A DNA stretch of 40,056 nucleotides from contig MKTK01000006.1 in the NCBI GenBank assembly GCA_001898255.1, positions 215,835-255,890 on the forward strand. Reading direction: 5' to 3'. Made by a program: the position numbers and the translations under genes. The notes under the pieces are model-generated. The model had not been told where the DNA came from. It saw only the letters and a list, made by a program, of their open reading frames with translations, and did no database searches. This document shows positions 1 through 7,823 of the stretch, one piece after another (positions within the stretch are counted from its first letter, which is position 1; each line of letters starts with the position of its first letter). This DNA is from Chryseobacterium sp. 39-10. Its GTDB lineage: Bacteria > Bacteroidota > Bacteroidia > Flavobacteriales > Weeksellaceae.

Positions 1-594
1 GAAACATTCGTGGTCGGTGTTCATCCCGGCATCAATGTATCTTTTGGCATCATTTCCTCTTAAACCCGGTGCATGCCCATCCAGCGGCTTACCAGACTGT
101 TTGGCATATTCAATTTTCTTTAAAACTTCCTCATCTCCATTTAAAACACCGGGATAATTCATCATTTCAGCTAAATAATAAATATCGGGAGAAGCCATAA
201 GTTCTTTAATATCTTCTGAATTAATTACTGCTCCCGCCGTTTCAAAAGCAGTTGCAGGAACACAGGAAGGAGCCCCAAAATGAAACTTTAAGGGGGTTTG
301 ATTGGCGTTTTCAATCATGTAATAAACGCCCTTTTTTCCCAATACATTCGCAATTTCGTGCGGATCGGAAATGGTGGCAACGGTTCCATGAATCACTGCC
401 AGTTTAGCAAATTCGGAAGGAACCAACATCGAACTTTCGATGTGGATATGAGCATCAATAAACCCTGGAATGATGTATTGATGGGGTGCAGATTCCATTT
501 TTTCAATTCGAGAAATTTTTCCATCTTCAATGGTCATTTCTGGAGGAAAAATATGTTTTGCTTTGATGTCAACAAACTGACCTTGTATTTTCAA
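1..594 (-). CDS. ade: Adenine deaminase, N-terminal 198 codons (runs off the window)
   Basis: Amidohydrolase-superfamily enzyme expected to deaminate adenine to hypoxanthine in purine salvage. The minus-strand reading shows the metal-binding segment [14 protein letters not shown], the family stretch [12 protein letters not shown], then GHAPGL and TDHECF, in the order seen in adenine deaminases. The C-terminal two thirds lie beyond position 1. No ATG occurs between the upstream in-frame stop and the conserved N-terminus. The only near start is a TTG at 592-594 (reading [16 protein letters not shown]), so I place the start there; a sequencing frameshift or another non-ATG start is possible. A promoter box and a structured leader lie upstream (684-765), leaving about 155 nt of untranslated RNA. 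Confidence 0.85.
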   Translation of the reverse strand, partial: MKIQGQFVDIKAKHIFPPEMTIEDGKISRIEKMESAPHQYIIPGFIDAHIHIESSMLVPSEFAKLAVIHGTVATISDPHEIANVLGKKGVYYMIENANQTPLKFHFGAPSCVPATAFETAGAVINSEDIKELMASPDIYYLAEMMNYPGVLNGDEEVLKKIEYAKQSGKPLDGHAPGLRGNDAKRYIDAGMNTDHECF

Positions 595-683
595 AAGAGT
601 TAATTTTTAAAAGGTTTCTTATCATCATAAAAACGATACCATCCAAACGGGTGATGTTCTTATGTACACAATAGTGATTTTTT

Positions 684-738
684 GGAGGCGAGCAGCGATG
701 CCTAAAACAGCAACAATCATTTCTGCCTCCCACTGCTC
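684..738 (-). promoter_or_regulatory. Candidate structured (pseudoknot-capable) 5' leader of ade
   Basis: On the minus strand four segments occur in the order GAGCAG (738-733), GGAGGC (730-725), CTGCTC (695-690), GCCTCC (689-684). The first pairs with the third and the second with the fourth, so the two 6-bp helices interleave as an H-type pseudoknot or form mutually exclusive hairpins. The element starts about 12 nt after the predicted transcription start and sits about 90 nt before the coding start. It does not resemble the purine riboswitch core. It carries no convincing open reading frame. Regulatory function is inferred from position only. Confidence 0.35.
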
Positions 739-757
739 TTTGCAGCATTTGAATCTG

Positions 758-765
758 CAAATTTA
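758..765 (-). promoter_or_regulatory. Promoter -7 box for ade
   Basis: On the minus strand this reads TAAATTTG, a perfect match to the Bacteroidota -7 consensus TAnnTTTG. Transcription would start near 750-752, just upstream of the GC-rich paired segments at 684-738. A TTTG at 780-783 is a possible -33 element, but its 14-nt spacing is shorter than usual. Confidence 0.5.
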
Positions 766-833
766 GCGATTAACACTAACAAAAAAAACATTTTATAATG
801 ACCGATAACAGAAGTAAATCTTATGAAATTTTC

Positions 834-841
834 TATATTTA
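834..841 (+). promoter_or_regulatory. Promoter -7 box for the GLPGLI gene
   Basis: TATATTTA, one mismatch from TAnnTTTG, 35 nt before the ATG at 877. Its position supports 877 as the start rather than the internal ATGs at 946 and 967. Confidence 0.4.
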
Positions 842-876
842 ACCATTAATTAAAAAAACTTAAATAGAAAAGCGAC

Positions 877-1788
877 ATGAGTATCCAAATTTCATATAAT
901 AAAGCAAAAGAAAAAAGCATCATCTGTAAGTCGCACGAAAGATTGATGATCAATCATTCATTGAACATGTTTCTTGCCCCGTGCGTCCTTCTCCTTTTTA
1001 TGATCATATCTATTCCTAGCGAACTCAATGCGCAAAGTCATCGTTTCTTCTATGAACTTACCTTTAAAAAGGATTCCAGTTCATCTAAGTATGAGAAAGA
1101 TTACTATATTTTAGACATCAGCAGAAATGAGCAGAAATTCTACAATGTAGAACTTTATAAAAACGATTCTATCCGAAAGGCCAGAAACAGCGACTACATT
1201 TTCTCTTATCCAAAATATGCAATAATGCTGATACAGAAGAAGAATGATTCTTTTGAAGATTATTTTATCGAAACGCCACAATACTATGTGCAGAAATCCG
1301 TCGATCAACAAACCTGGACCATAGCGGCAGACAAGAAAAAGATAGGAAACTTTACCGTTCAGAAAGCCACTACCAATTTTGGCGGAAGAAGCTGGATCGC
1401 CTGGTTTGCGCCGGATCTTCCGTTTTTCTACGGACCGTACAAATTTCACGGCTTGCCGGGTCTTATCTTAGAAATAGAAGACAGCCGGCAGAACTTTATT
1501 TTCTCCTTTAAAGGTAATCAGAACCTGAAGACAGAGACAGATACACGTTCTTTTTTAGAAACCCTGAACCAACAAAAACCGGTTGAAGTTTCGGAAAAAC
1601 AACGTCAAAAATTGAAACTCGATTATTATAGTAATCCGTTTAAAGATTTTAAAGATGGTATGCTTGTTCAAAATGACCAAGGCGAAATGATCAAAGTTAA
1701 CACCAAAGAACTCACCGAAAAACAACAAAAATACCTCAAACAGTACAACAATCCTATTGAGGCTGACAGAGCCGTTCAATATCCATAG
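877..1788 (+). CDS. GLPGLI family protein
   Basis: Secreted or periplasmic protein of unknown role, from a family found mainly in Bacteroidota. The diagnostic motif GLPGLI is present at residues 192-197, within YKFHGLPGLILEIED. A hydrophobic segment (about residues 31-50, ending ELNAQS) looks like a signal peptide, but it is preceded by about 30 polar residues. The translation start could therefore be 946 (MINHSL) or 967 (MFLAPC) instead of 877. The promoter box at 834-841 slightly favours 877. The gene is monocistronic and ends before a strong terminator at 1813-1841. The length of 303 residues is usual for the family. Confidence 0.85.
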   Translation: MSIQISYNKAKEKSIICKSHERLMINHSLNMFLAPCVLLLFMIISIPSELNAQSHRFFYELTFKKDSSSSKYEKDYYILDISRNEQKFYNVELYKNDSIRKARNSDYIFSYPKYAIMLIQKKNDSFEDYFIETPQYYVQKSVDQQTWTIAADKKKIGNFTVQKATTNFGGRSWIAWFAPDLPFFYGPYKFHGLPGLILEIEDSRQNFIFSFKGNQNLKTETDTRSFLETLNQQKPVEVSEKQRQKLKLDYYSNPFKDFKDGMLVQNDQGEMIKVNTKELTEKQQKYLKQYNNPIEADRAVQYP

Positions 1789-1812
1789 TGAGATGCATAG
1801 TTCTCAACAAAC

Positions 1813-1841
1813 AATCCTCAGCAAAACTGCTGAGGATTTTT
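1813..1841 (+). terminator. Rho-independent terminator after the GLPGLI gene
   Basis: A 10-bp perfect stem (AATCCTCAGC, 1813-1822, with GCTGAGGATT, 1829-1838) and a 6-nt loop run into a T tract ending at 1841. It lies in the convergent gap before prmA. Confidence 0.85.
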
Positions 1842-1886
1842 CGTCATTATGTAAAGATTCAAAAATCAGTCACCATCCATTTCAAT

Positions 1887-2714
1887 CTATTTAACCAGCA
1901 AAAGAGACATCCACTCTTCCCGCTGCTGTTTGTTTTTCAATTGTAAACCACACTCGTTGCACACTTCCAGAATATCGTCCACATCAAAGAAACACAAACC
2001 TGAAAGCAGCAACTCTCCGCCATCATTCAACACTTGTGCATAAGTAGGAATATCAGAAATCAAAATATTTCGGTTGATATTGGCTAGAATAATATCAAAA
2101 TTTTCGCTACCCAAATTCTCGGCAGTTCCCTGCGCAATTTCCAGCTCCACTCCATTTCTTGCTGCATTCTCCTTTGAATTTTCTACGCTCCATTCATCAA
2201 TATCAATGGCTACCACGCTCTTTGCACCTTTCTGCTTGGCAAAAATCGCAAGAACAGACGTGCCGCAACCCATATCCAACACCGTTTTTCCTTCAAAATC
2301 CATATCCAGCATTTGCTGTACCATGAGATGAGTGGTGGGGTGATGGCCGGTTCCGAAAGACATTTTGGGCTGGATGATCAATTCGTGAAATGCCGGTTTT
2401 GGTTCATGAAACTCTGCCCGAATGTACACTTTGTCGGCTACATTAATCGGCTGAAAGTTCTTCTCCCACTCTTCATTCCAATTGATATTGGGCATTTTTT
2501 CGAAGGTATATTTAATCGTTACTTCGGAACTGTTCATCAGCGGCAGGTTTTTCAAATCATCTTCATTGAAGAGCTCTTCCTGAATATAACCCAGGACACC
2601 GTCGTTCTCTTCGGTGAAGCTGTCGAAGCCGATATCGATCAGTTCTGCCATTAAAATTTCGTTCCACGGCTGAAGCGGAGCCAATTTAAAATTGAATTCC
2701 AAATAGTTTTGCAT
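1887..2714 (-). CDS. prmA: Ribosomal protein L11 methyltransferase PrmA
   Basis: Cytoplasmic SAM-dependent methyltransferase that modifies ribosomal protein L11. Visible motifs are the family signature MSFGTGHHPTTH, the SAM-binding motif VLDMGCGTSVLAI, the acidic post-I motif VVAIDIDE, and LANINRNIL, the catalytic-type motif of PrmA. I start at 2714 (MQNYLEFNF), giving 275 residues, the normal size. The open frame extends to 2795, but the extra 27 codons cover the gene's own promoter (2728-2757). The upstream neighbour on the same strand is amt, whose stop is 75 nt away, so the two need not be co-transcribed. Confidence 0.95.
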   Translation of the reverse strand: MQNYLEFNFKLAPLQPWNEILMAELIDIGFDSFTEENDGVLGYIQEELFNEDDLKNLPLMNSSEVTIKYTFEKMPNINWNEEWEKNFQPINVADKVYIRAEFHEPKPAFHELIIQPKMSFGTGHHPTTHLMVQQMLDMDFEGKTVLDMGCGTSVLAIFAKQKGAKSVVAIDIDEWSVENSKENAARNGVELEIAQGTAENLGSENFDIILANINRNILISDIPTYAQVLNDGGELLLSGLCFFDVDDILEVCNECGLQLKNKQQREEWMSLLLVK

Positions 2715-2727
2715 CGTAAATTTTTTG

Positions 2728-2757
2728 CAAAAATAAAGATTTGAAAACGAGTCCAAA
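2728..2757 (-). promoter_or_regulatory. Bacteroidota-type promoter for prmA
   Basis: On the minus strand TTTG (2757-2754) is followed after 18 nt by TATTTTTG (2735-2728), matching TTTG-N18-TAnnTTTG. The predicted transcription start lies near 2722, leaving a leader of under 10 nt before the ATG at 2714. This rejects the longer 2795 start. Confidence 0.65.
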
Positions 2758-2788
2758 TCTTTATCTGAAAAATATGAAAAAAAAGGTT

Positions 2789-4135
2789 TTACCAAATAAT
2801 ATGTTCGTCGTGTTGAGACTGGTCCAGTCCGTCTTTTTCCGATTCATCCGAAACCCGAAGCGGAATAATGACATCGGTTAATTTATACAATAGCACCGAA
2901 CCAAAAAACGCAAAAAAAGAAACCAATACCAGTGCCGCCATGTGATGCGCAAATATGACCCATCCACCATGCATCAAACTGGCATTTTCGCCATGTGCCA
3001 AAACAGCGGTCAAAATCATCCCCATAATTCCTCCAATGCCGTGACAGGCGAATACATCAAGCGTATCATCCACTTGTTTCAGTTTTCTCCAATGCACCAT
3101 CAGGTTGGAAACGATGGCAGAAATAAAACCAATAAATAAACTTTCGGGAATGGTAACAAATCCGCAAGCCGGTGTAATGGCGACTAAACCTACAACTGCA
3201 CCAATGCATGCACCTAAAGCTGATACTTTTCTGCCATTAATTCTGTCAAAAAATATCCATGTAATCATGGCTGCTCCCGATGCAACAGTAGTAGTGCCGA
3301 AAGCGGTAGCTGCGGTAGCATTGGCTGATAAAGCCGAACCCGCATTAAAACCAAACCAGCCAAACCACAGCATCCCTGTGCCCAACAGCACGTAAGGAAT
3401 ATTCGAAGGTTCATGATGCGGATTTTTTCTCTTTCCGATGACCAAAGCCCCTGCTAAAGCGGCAAAGCCCGCACTCATGTGCACCACGGTTCCCCCTGCA
3501 AAATCCTTTACGCCAAAATATTTCGTCAAAAGACCATCCGGACTCCATACCATATGGCAAAGAGGCGTGTAAATACATAAGCTGAAAAGCACGATAAAAG
3601 TGAGATACGAAATAAAACGAACGCGTTCGGCAAAAGAACCCGTAATTAAAGCGGGCGTAATGACTGCAAATTTCATTTGAAATAGCGCAAACAGCACAAA
3701 CGGTATGGTGGAAGCCATCACTTTATGCGGAAAAACACCAACGTTACTGAAAAACATGTAGGTAAAAGGATTGCCAATAATGCCGTAATGTTCACCATTC
3801 ATCGTGAAACCAATGGAATCACCAAATGAAAGTGAAAAACCAACAACCAACCACAGTATGGAAATAACGCCCAACGCTATAAAACTCTGCAACATGGTGG
3901 AGATAATATTCTTTTTACCCACCATACCGCCATAAAAAAAAGAAAGCCCAGGGGTCATCAGCAACACCAAACCGGAAGCACAGAGAATCCAGGCCACATC
4001 TGCACCCACAATTTTGTCTTCACCCAAAAAACGGGACGCATCCAATGTTGCCGAGCTTTCTGGCCACAACAATCCGGCAACCGACACCACGGCTATAATG
4101 ATAAATGAAATTATCCAGCGCTTTTCTATTTTCAT
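2789..4135 (-). CDS. amt: Ammonium transporter (Amt/AmtB family)
   Basis: Inner-membrane ammonium channel of about 11 membrane helices, 448 residues. Typical Amt stretches are visible: FFYGGMVGKKN, the first pore histidine in GGTVVHMSAG, WFGWFGFNAGSA, and the second pore histidine in FACHGIGGIMG. The hydrophobic N-terminus may act as an extra membrane segment or signal. An alternative start 9 nt upstream (4144, adding MIC) cannot be excluded. No glnK/PII gene is adjacent, which is unusual for amt in many phyla. Its own -7 box lies at 4159-4166. Confidence 0.93.
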   Translation of the reverse strand: MKIEKRWIISFIIIAVVSVAGLLWPESSATLDASRFLGEDKIVGADVAWILCASGLVLLMTPGLSFFYGGMVGKKNIISTMLQSFIALGVISILWLVVGFSLSFGDSIGFTMNGEHYGIIGNPFTYMFFSNVGVFPHKVMASTIPFVLFALFQMKFAVITPALITGSFAERVRFISYLTFIVLFSLCIYTPLCHMVWSPDGLLTKYFGVKDFAGGTVVHMSAGFAALAGALVIGKRKNPHHEPSNIPYVLLGTGMLWFGWFGFNAGSALSANATAATAFGTTTVASGAAMITWIFFDRINGRKVSALGACIGAVVGLVAITPACGFVTIPESLFIGFISAIVSNLMVHWRKLKQVDDTLDVFACHGIGGIMGMILTAVLAHGENASLMHGGWVIFAHHMAALVLVSFFAFFGSVLLYKLTDVIIPLRVSDESEKDGLDQSQHDEHIIW

Positions 4136-4158
4136 ACAAATCATAAGTTTTACCCCTG

Positions 4159-4166
4159 CAAAAATA
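4159..4166 (-). promoter_or_regulatory. Promoter -7 box for amt
   Basis: On the minus strand this reads TATTTTTG, a full match to TAnnTTTG, 24 nt upstream of the chosen ATG. No clear -33 TTG is seen in the A/T-rich sequence above it. Confidence 0.5.
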
Positions 4167-4633
4167 TAATAATTTTTTATAAAACTATATTTTTTTTTAA
4201 AAACCCCCTGTAAAAAATACGGTAGAAAATAAAAATAACTTATAAACAGATCTTCCTTAACAAATCCTTCTTAAATAAAAACACTAAATTTTGGTAGAAA
4301 ATGGATAGGGAACAAAACAGGCAAATAATAATTCAAGTCATTTCCTTTAAACGTGGTTAAATTTTATTACCAAAAAATTTTGTGGGTATTTTGAGATGGA
4401 TGTTTTGCTTCATGTTTGCAGATGTTGCAGGGCTAAATCAAAAATAAAAAATAGAAAATACGCTCAATATGTACGTACCTCAATCAAAATATACTCAAAT
4501 CCAGCAACACCCTACACACTGTACCGAAAATATCAAATTTCATAATACCATTAAAGTTGTTAACCTTGTATTATAGCATAGTATAGCCATAAATCAAATG
4601 ATAACGTAGTGGTCTTATTATTGCTCCAATGTT
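4167..4633. other. Gene-free AT-rich gap
   Basis: About 470 nt between divergent amt and the lipoprotein gene. No open frame, terminator hairpin or tRNA-like fold is seen. A loose dyad occurs near 4351-4370, of doubtful meaning. A promoter for the lipoprotein gene must lie here, but I cannot point to a convincing -7 box. Confidence 0.5.
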
Positions 4634-5530
4634 ATGAAATCAACAAAAAATAAAAGTATGAAAATGAATTTTTTAAAATCTCGAAATCAGTTACCACTTA
4701 TTGCGGCTTGTACTTTTCTGGCTTTAACATTGTCATCTTGCAGAAACAATGATGAGGATGCAGATATAGATACCAATAAATATATAGAGCTTACGGTGCA
4801 TGACGACTCGTTAGGCAAAGAGGTTACTTTTACTGGTGAGTACACAGGAAATATTTTTGCCGACCTTGATAATAATGGCAAAATAGACCCCAATGAGAAA
4901 TTAACAAAAAATGACAAAGACTACTTCTATTTTACAGCCACCAATAAAAAAACAAAAATTTACGGTGAATTTAAGTCCATTTTCACTCCTAAGAGTTTTC
5001 AAAATACCGATCTTACAAAATACAGTTCATTAAGAAAAGTGAGGCATGCCGGACCAGGAACTATAACTGTAGATGCTAACAATAACATTGAACATCTTAG
5101 CTTATATAATAACCCCAATCCTACTTTCGATTTTTCTCCATATAAAAAAGCAACCACCATTTACTATAATAAAGGATTATTGGAAAAGGCAGATTTCTCG
5201 CAAAATCCGGCGCTAGAATTTGTTGATGTATCCAATAATCAACTCGCGAGTCTTACCTTCGCCAAAAATAAAAACTTAACTCGCATTGATTGCTACCTTA
5301 ATTTTATTAGTGAAGCCCAAATGCAGTTAACCGTCAATAGCATTGGCAACAAAGTTCCGGGTACCGTTACTTACATTGTTCCTTATGCGGTAAACTACCC
5401 GAACAAAATTGATAAAAACGTCATGACCAAAGCACAAGTGGCACAAATGTCTGCCAAGGGTTGGGATTCACAGTACTTAGAATTCCAGGGTGAAAATTAT
5501 ACGATTGGCCACGGGTTCGAAGGTTTATAA
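4634..5530 (+). CDS. Predicted lipoprotein with leucine-rich-repeat-like segment
   Basis: Predicted cell-envelope lipoprotein of unknown role. After a basic start and a hydrophobic stretch there is a lipobox ending LSSC (Cys36 from the first Met), followed by RNNDEDAD. The acidic residues after the Cys resemble the lipoprotein surface-export signal of Bacteroidota. Residues about 150-235 contain short Leu/Asn periodic elements (IEHLSLYNN, LEFVDVSNNQLASL, LTRIDCYLN) like irregular leucine-rich repeats. Starts at 4634 and 4658 (MKMNFLKS) are both possible; the second gives a more normal signal peptide. The gene stands alone, 95 bp before the insertion sequence. Confidence 0.7.
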   Translation: MKSTKNKSMKMNFLKSRNQLPLIAACTFLALTLSSCRNNDEDADIDTNKYIELTVHDDSLGKEVTFTGEYTGNIFADLDNNGKIDPNEKLTKNDKDYFYFTATNKKTKIYGEFKSIFTPKSFQNTDLTKYSSLRKVRHAGPGTITVDANNNIEHLSLYNNPNPTFDFSPYKKATTIYYNKGLLEKADFSQNPALEFVDVSNNQLASLTFAKNKNLTRIDCYLNFISEAQMQLTVNSIGNKVPGTVTYIVPYAVNYPNKIDKNVMTKAQVAQMSAKGWDSQYLEFQGENYTIGHGFEGL

Positions 5531-5625
5531 CAGAAAATTTCAAAAAAACCTTTAAGCAATATCGTTACATCAAATTTGATATTGGAAACTTCCAAAATCA
5601 AAATAATCCATTAATTCATTTTACT

Positions 5626-5642
5626 CAACACTTCGCTAAAAA
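5626..5642 (+). repeat. Left terminal inverted repeat of the IS
   Basis: CAACACTTCGCTAAAAA, exact reverse complement of 6926-6942, preceded by the TTTACT target duplication copy at 5620-5625. Confidence 0.85.
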
Positions 5643-5746
5643 ATTTTTTAACACGTTAATTATCAGTATGTTTATGCCTGCAACATCCATACAGAAAACC
5701 CGAGTTATCCAGTGTTAAAAGTATTGTTTTTTCTGCATTTGAGCTA

Positions 5747-6923
5747 ATGGAAAAACAATTAGATTGTAGAATACCAAAAACTTTTGTTTTGTTGATGATG
5801 CAATTTTTGAGCATCAAAGGCAGAATCAATTTTCTTCAATTGGAACGATTTTCAGAGCGGTGCGAATCGGGATTTCGATATTTCTTTGAGCAAAGTTTTG
5901 ACTTTCTTTCCTTTAATAAGCCTTGTTAAAGGTTCATTTGAAAGGAAAAATAGCATTGGCTTTCGACCCGAGTTACATTTCAAAATCAGGAAAAAAAACG
6001 TCAGGGATAGGTTATTTTTGGTCGGGCGTTGCCGGCAGAGCCAAGTGGGGATTGGAGTTTTGCGGATTGGCTGTGTTGGATCTAATACGCAAAACGGGCT
6101 TTCACTTGTTTGGATTTCAAACAAGTGATTTGCAGGATGAAGAATAATTGATTGGCTTTTATGTCCGTAAACTTTTAGAACGAATAGAAGAACTTTTGAA
6201 ACTTTCAAAATATATGGTAGCCGATGCCTATTTTTCTAAAATAAGTTTTGTACATCCTTTTGTGGAAGCTGGATTTCAGGTGATTTCAAGACTTCGGGAC
6301 GATGCCGATCTGCAGTATATTTTTGTTGGAGAACAGAAATCCGGCAAAGGAAGACATCGTAAATATGATGTGATGGCAAAATTGATTTTCAACAACTGAA
6401 TTGGGAGTATGCATAATTGGTTTCTGAGCTCGAAGATGAAAAGATATATTCGCTAAAAGTGTATTCAAAATCCTTGAAAAGCGTGATTAAAATTGTGATT
6501 GTTTACACGAAAAACAGCAAAGATAAATGGTCTCACAAGATTTATTTTTCCACGAACTTGCAACAAAATTGCGATAAAATTCTACAGATGCACAGATTGA
6601 GGTTCCAGATTGAGTTTTTGTATCGCGATGCTAAACAGTTCACAGGCTTGAATCATTGCGAAGCGCGCAGCATAAACAAGCTCAATTTCCATTGGAATAT
6701 GTCGCTAACGGCGATTAATTTGGCAAAAATCGTGCATTGGATTCCCAGCAAAGACGAAAAATCAAATAAGGAAGTTGTGTTTTCGATGAGTGACATTAAG
6801 ACACGGTATTACAACGAGTTGCCACTGAATCGATTTGTTTCAATGTTCATGAGAAACCCCGAACTTGAGAAAAATAAACACAAGATTACGCAATTCCTAC
6901 AATTTGGAAAGATTGCAGCGTGA
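5747..6923 (+). pseudogene. Transposase pseudogene (DDE, IS4-like)
   Basis: The pieces join to one transposase across frames. Residues from MEKQLDCRIP (frame of 5747) shift near 5926 into KIALAFDPSYISKSG (first catalytic Asp). An in-frame TAA interrupts at 6145-6147, then comes KYMVADAYFSKI (second Asp). The frame shifts again near 6370, another in-frame TAA occurs near 6415, and the C-terminal part HRLRFQIEFLYRDAK supplies the catalytic Glu in a Y/R-E-K-type motif. With two shifts and two stops the gene cannot give an active protein by normal decoding. Confidence 0.8.
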
Positions 6924-6925
6924 TG

Positions 6926-6942
6926 TTTTTAGCGAAGTGTTG
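6926..6942 (-). repeat. Right terminal inverted repeat of the IS
   Basis: TTTTTAGCGAAGTGTTG, exact reverse complement of 5626-5642, followed by TTTACT at 6943-6948. Confidence 0.85.
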
Positions 6943-6948
6943 TTTACT

Positions 6949-7428
6949 GGTATAATGCAAATTCCATCGTTGAGAAATCTAATGACTATAGAAAATTCAG
7001 ATACGAAAATTCAAAAAAATTACATTGAACATGATAATGAATTTCTTGTAGAATCATCAAAAACCACATATTCAGATTCTGACAGAAAACTTTTTGGTTA
7101 TTGATTTAATAACTTCAAATCAGAAGACATATATAAAATCTCTGGGAAAGATTTGAATCCTTCAAATTTACTCGATTTAAATCGGTCTTTAAGTCTAAAT
7201 GCAAAGCCGAAAAATGCAGATAATTATACAACATTTGTCTTAATTTTAAATTTTTATCCTTCAACTATTAGTTATGTAAATAAACCTGAACTTGAAAAAG
7301 GAGTGAAAATAAAGAACAAAAGGAGCAATTTTACTACAAATTATTGGGAAAATAGTTGCTCATTGAATTTATATAACCAGATTTCCCCGAAACCAACCTT
7401 TCGTTCTTATCAATTAAAAAATAAATAA
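6949..7428 (+). pseudogene. Remnant of an unidentified accessory gene downstream of the IS
   Basis: One frame is open from the IS edge to 7428 except for a single TGA at 7102-7104. The conceptual product before the stop ends SDSDRKLFGY. After it, an ATG-less stretch and then codons from 7153 give a 91-residue hydrophilic product ending TFRSYQLKNK. The continuity of the frame across the stop suggests one gene cut at its 5' end by the IS insertion and then interrupted. No family is recognised. It is followed directly by the inverted-repeat element at 7438-7584, as other accessory blocks in this window are. It could also be chance open frame in AT-rich DNA. Confidence 0.3.
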
Positions 7429-7437
7429 CAAAAGCAC

Positions 7438-7584
7438 TACAGCTAACATAGTGGTATTGGCAATAGGCGCGACGAACGGCTTTGCATCAAACTCTTTCGT
7501 AAATTTAAACTTTCGTTCTTCGCATTAGCGTTAGCGCTAAAAATCCAGCCCATCGCCAATAAGCGGACAGTTACCTGCAAGTTT
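7438..7584. repeat. Long imperfect inverted repeat (cassette-end-like element A)
   Basis: Outer arms AGCTAAC (7441-7447) and GTTACCT (7569-7575), then inner arms TATTGGC (7455-7461) and GCCAATA (7554-7560), enclose a central part with its own small dyad TTAGCG/CGCTAA. The two-box symmetric layout resembles a folded recombination site, such as integron attC, but the boxes do not match the attC consensus well. Its left edge, CAGCTAACAT, is identical to the left edge of repeat B at 27671. Confidence 0.5.
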
Positions 7585-7823
7585 ACAAAACAGAACAATC
7601 AAATGATTGAAGATGAAAATATGGGGGCTAGATAGAAATAAACAGTCTGAATATTTTAGCGTATGCCTCAGAAATAAAAAGATGCCCAATTAAACGAAAA
7701 AACTTGGGCGCAAAACAGATGTATTTTTATGCATCTAAGTAATAAGCAGATAATTGAAACGCTTTCAATGAGCGAACAATTAACATAAGCATCACCTTCA
7801 ATTCAGATGGTCTATTCAAACTA

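Larger units (their letters stand above)
5626..6942 (+). mobile_element. Degenerate IS4-superfamily-like insertion sequence with intact ends
   Basis: About 1.3 kb bounded by a perfect 17-bp inverted repeat: CAACACTTCGCTAAAAA at 5626-5642 and its reverse complement at 6926-6942. The hexamer TTTACT flanks both ends directly (5620-5625 and 6943-6948) and is the likely target duplication. Inside is a single transposase gene broken by frameshifts and stops. The intact ends with a dead transposase mean the copy could be moved only in trans. The IS4 assignment rests on the DDE motifs, not on a named relative. Confidence 0.8.

Noticed and set aside
298..603. Plus-strand open frame of 101 codons
   Set aside because: Exact antisense of the adenine deaminase N-terminus, which has clear amidohydrolase motifs.
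569..760. Minus-strand 63-codon open frame upstream of ade
   Set aside because: Covers the promoter and the structured leader. It has Cys/His-rich protein-unlike composition and the wrong frame relative to ade.
684..765. Purine riboswitch in front of ade
   Set aside because: The conserved junction bases of the purine aptamer are not present; the interleaved 6-bp helices are a different layout.
2715..2795. Longer N-terminus of PrmA (start at 2795)
   Set aside because: The extra 27 codons overlap a good promoter, and the shorter form has the usual family length.
5852..6208. Minus-strand 118-codon open frame in the IS
   Set aside because: Shadow of the broken transposase on the opposite strand.
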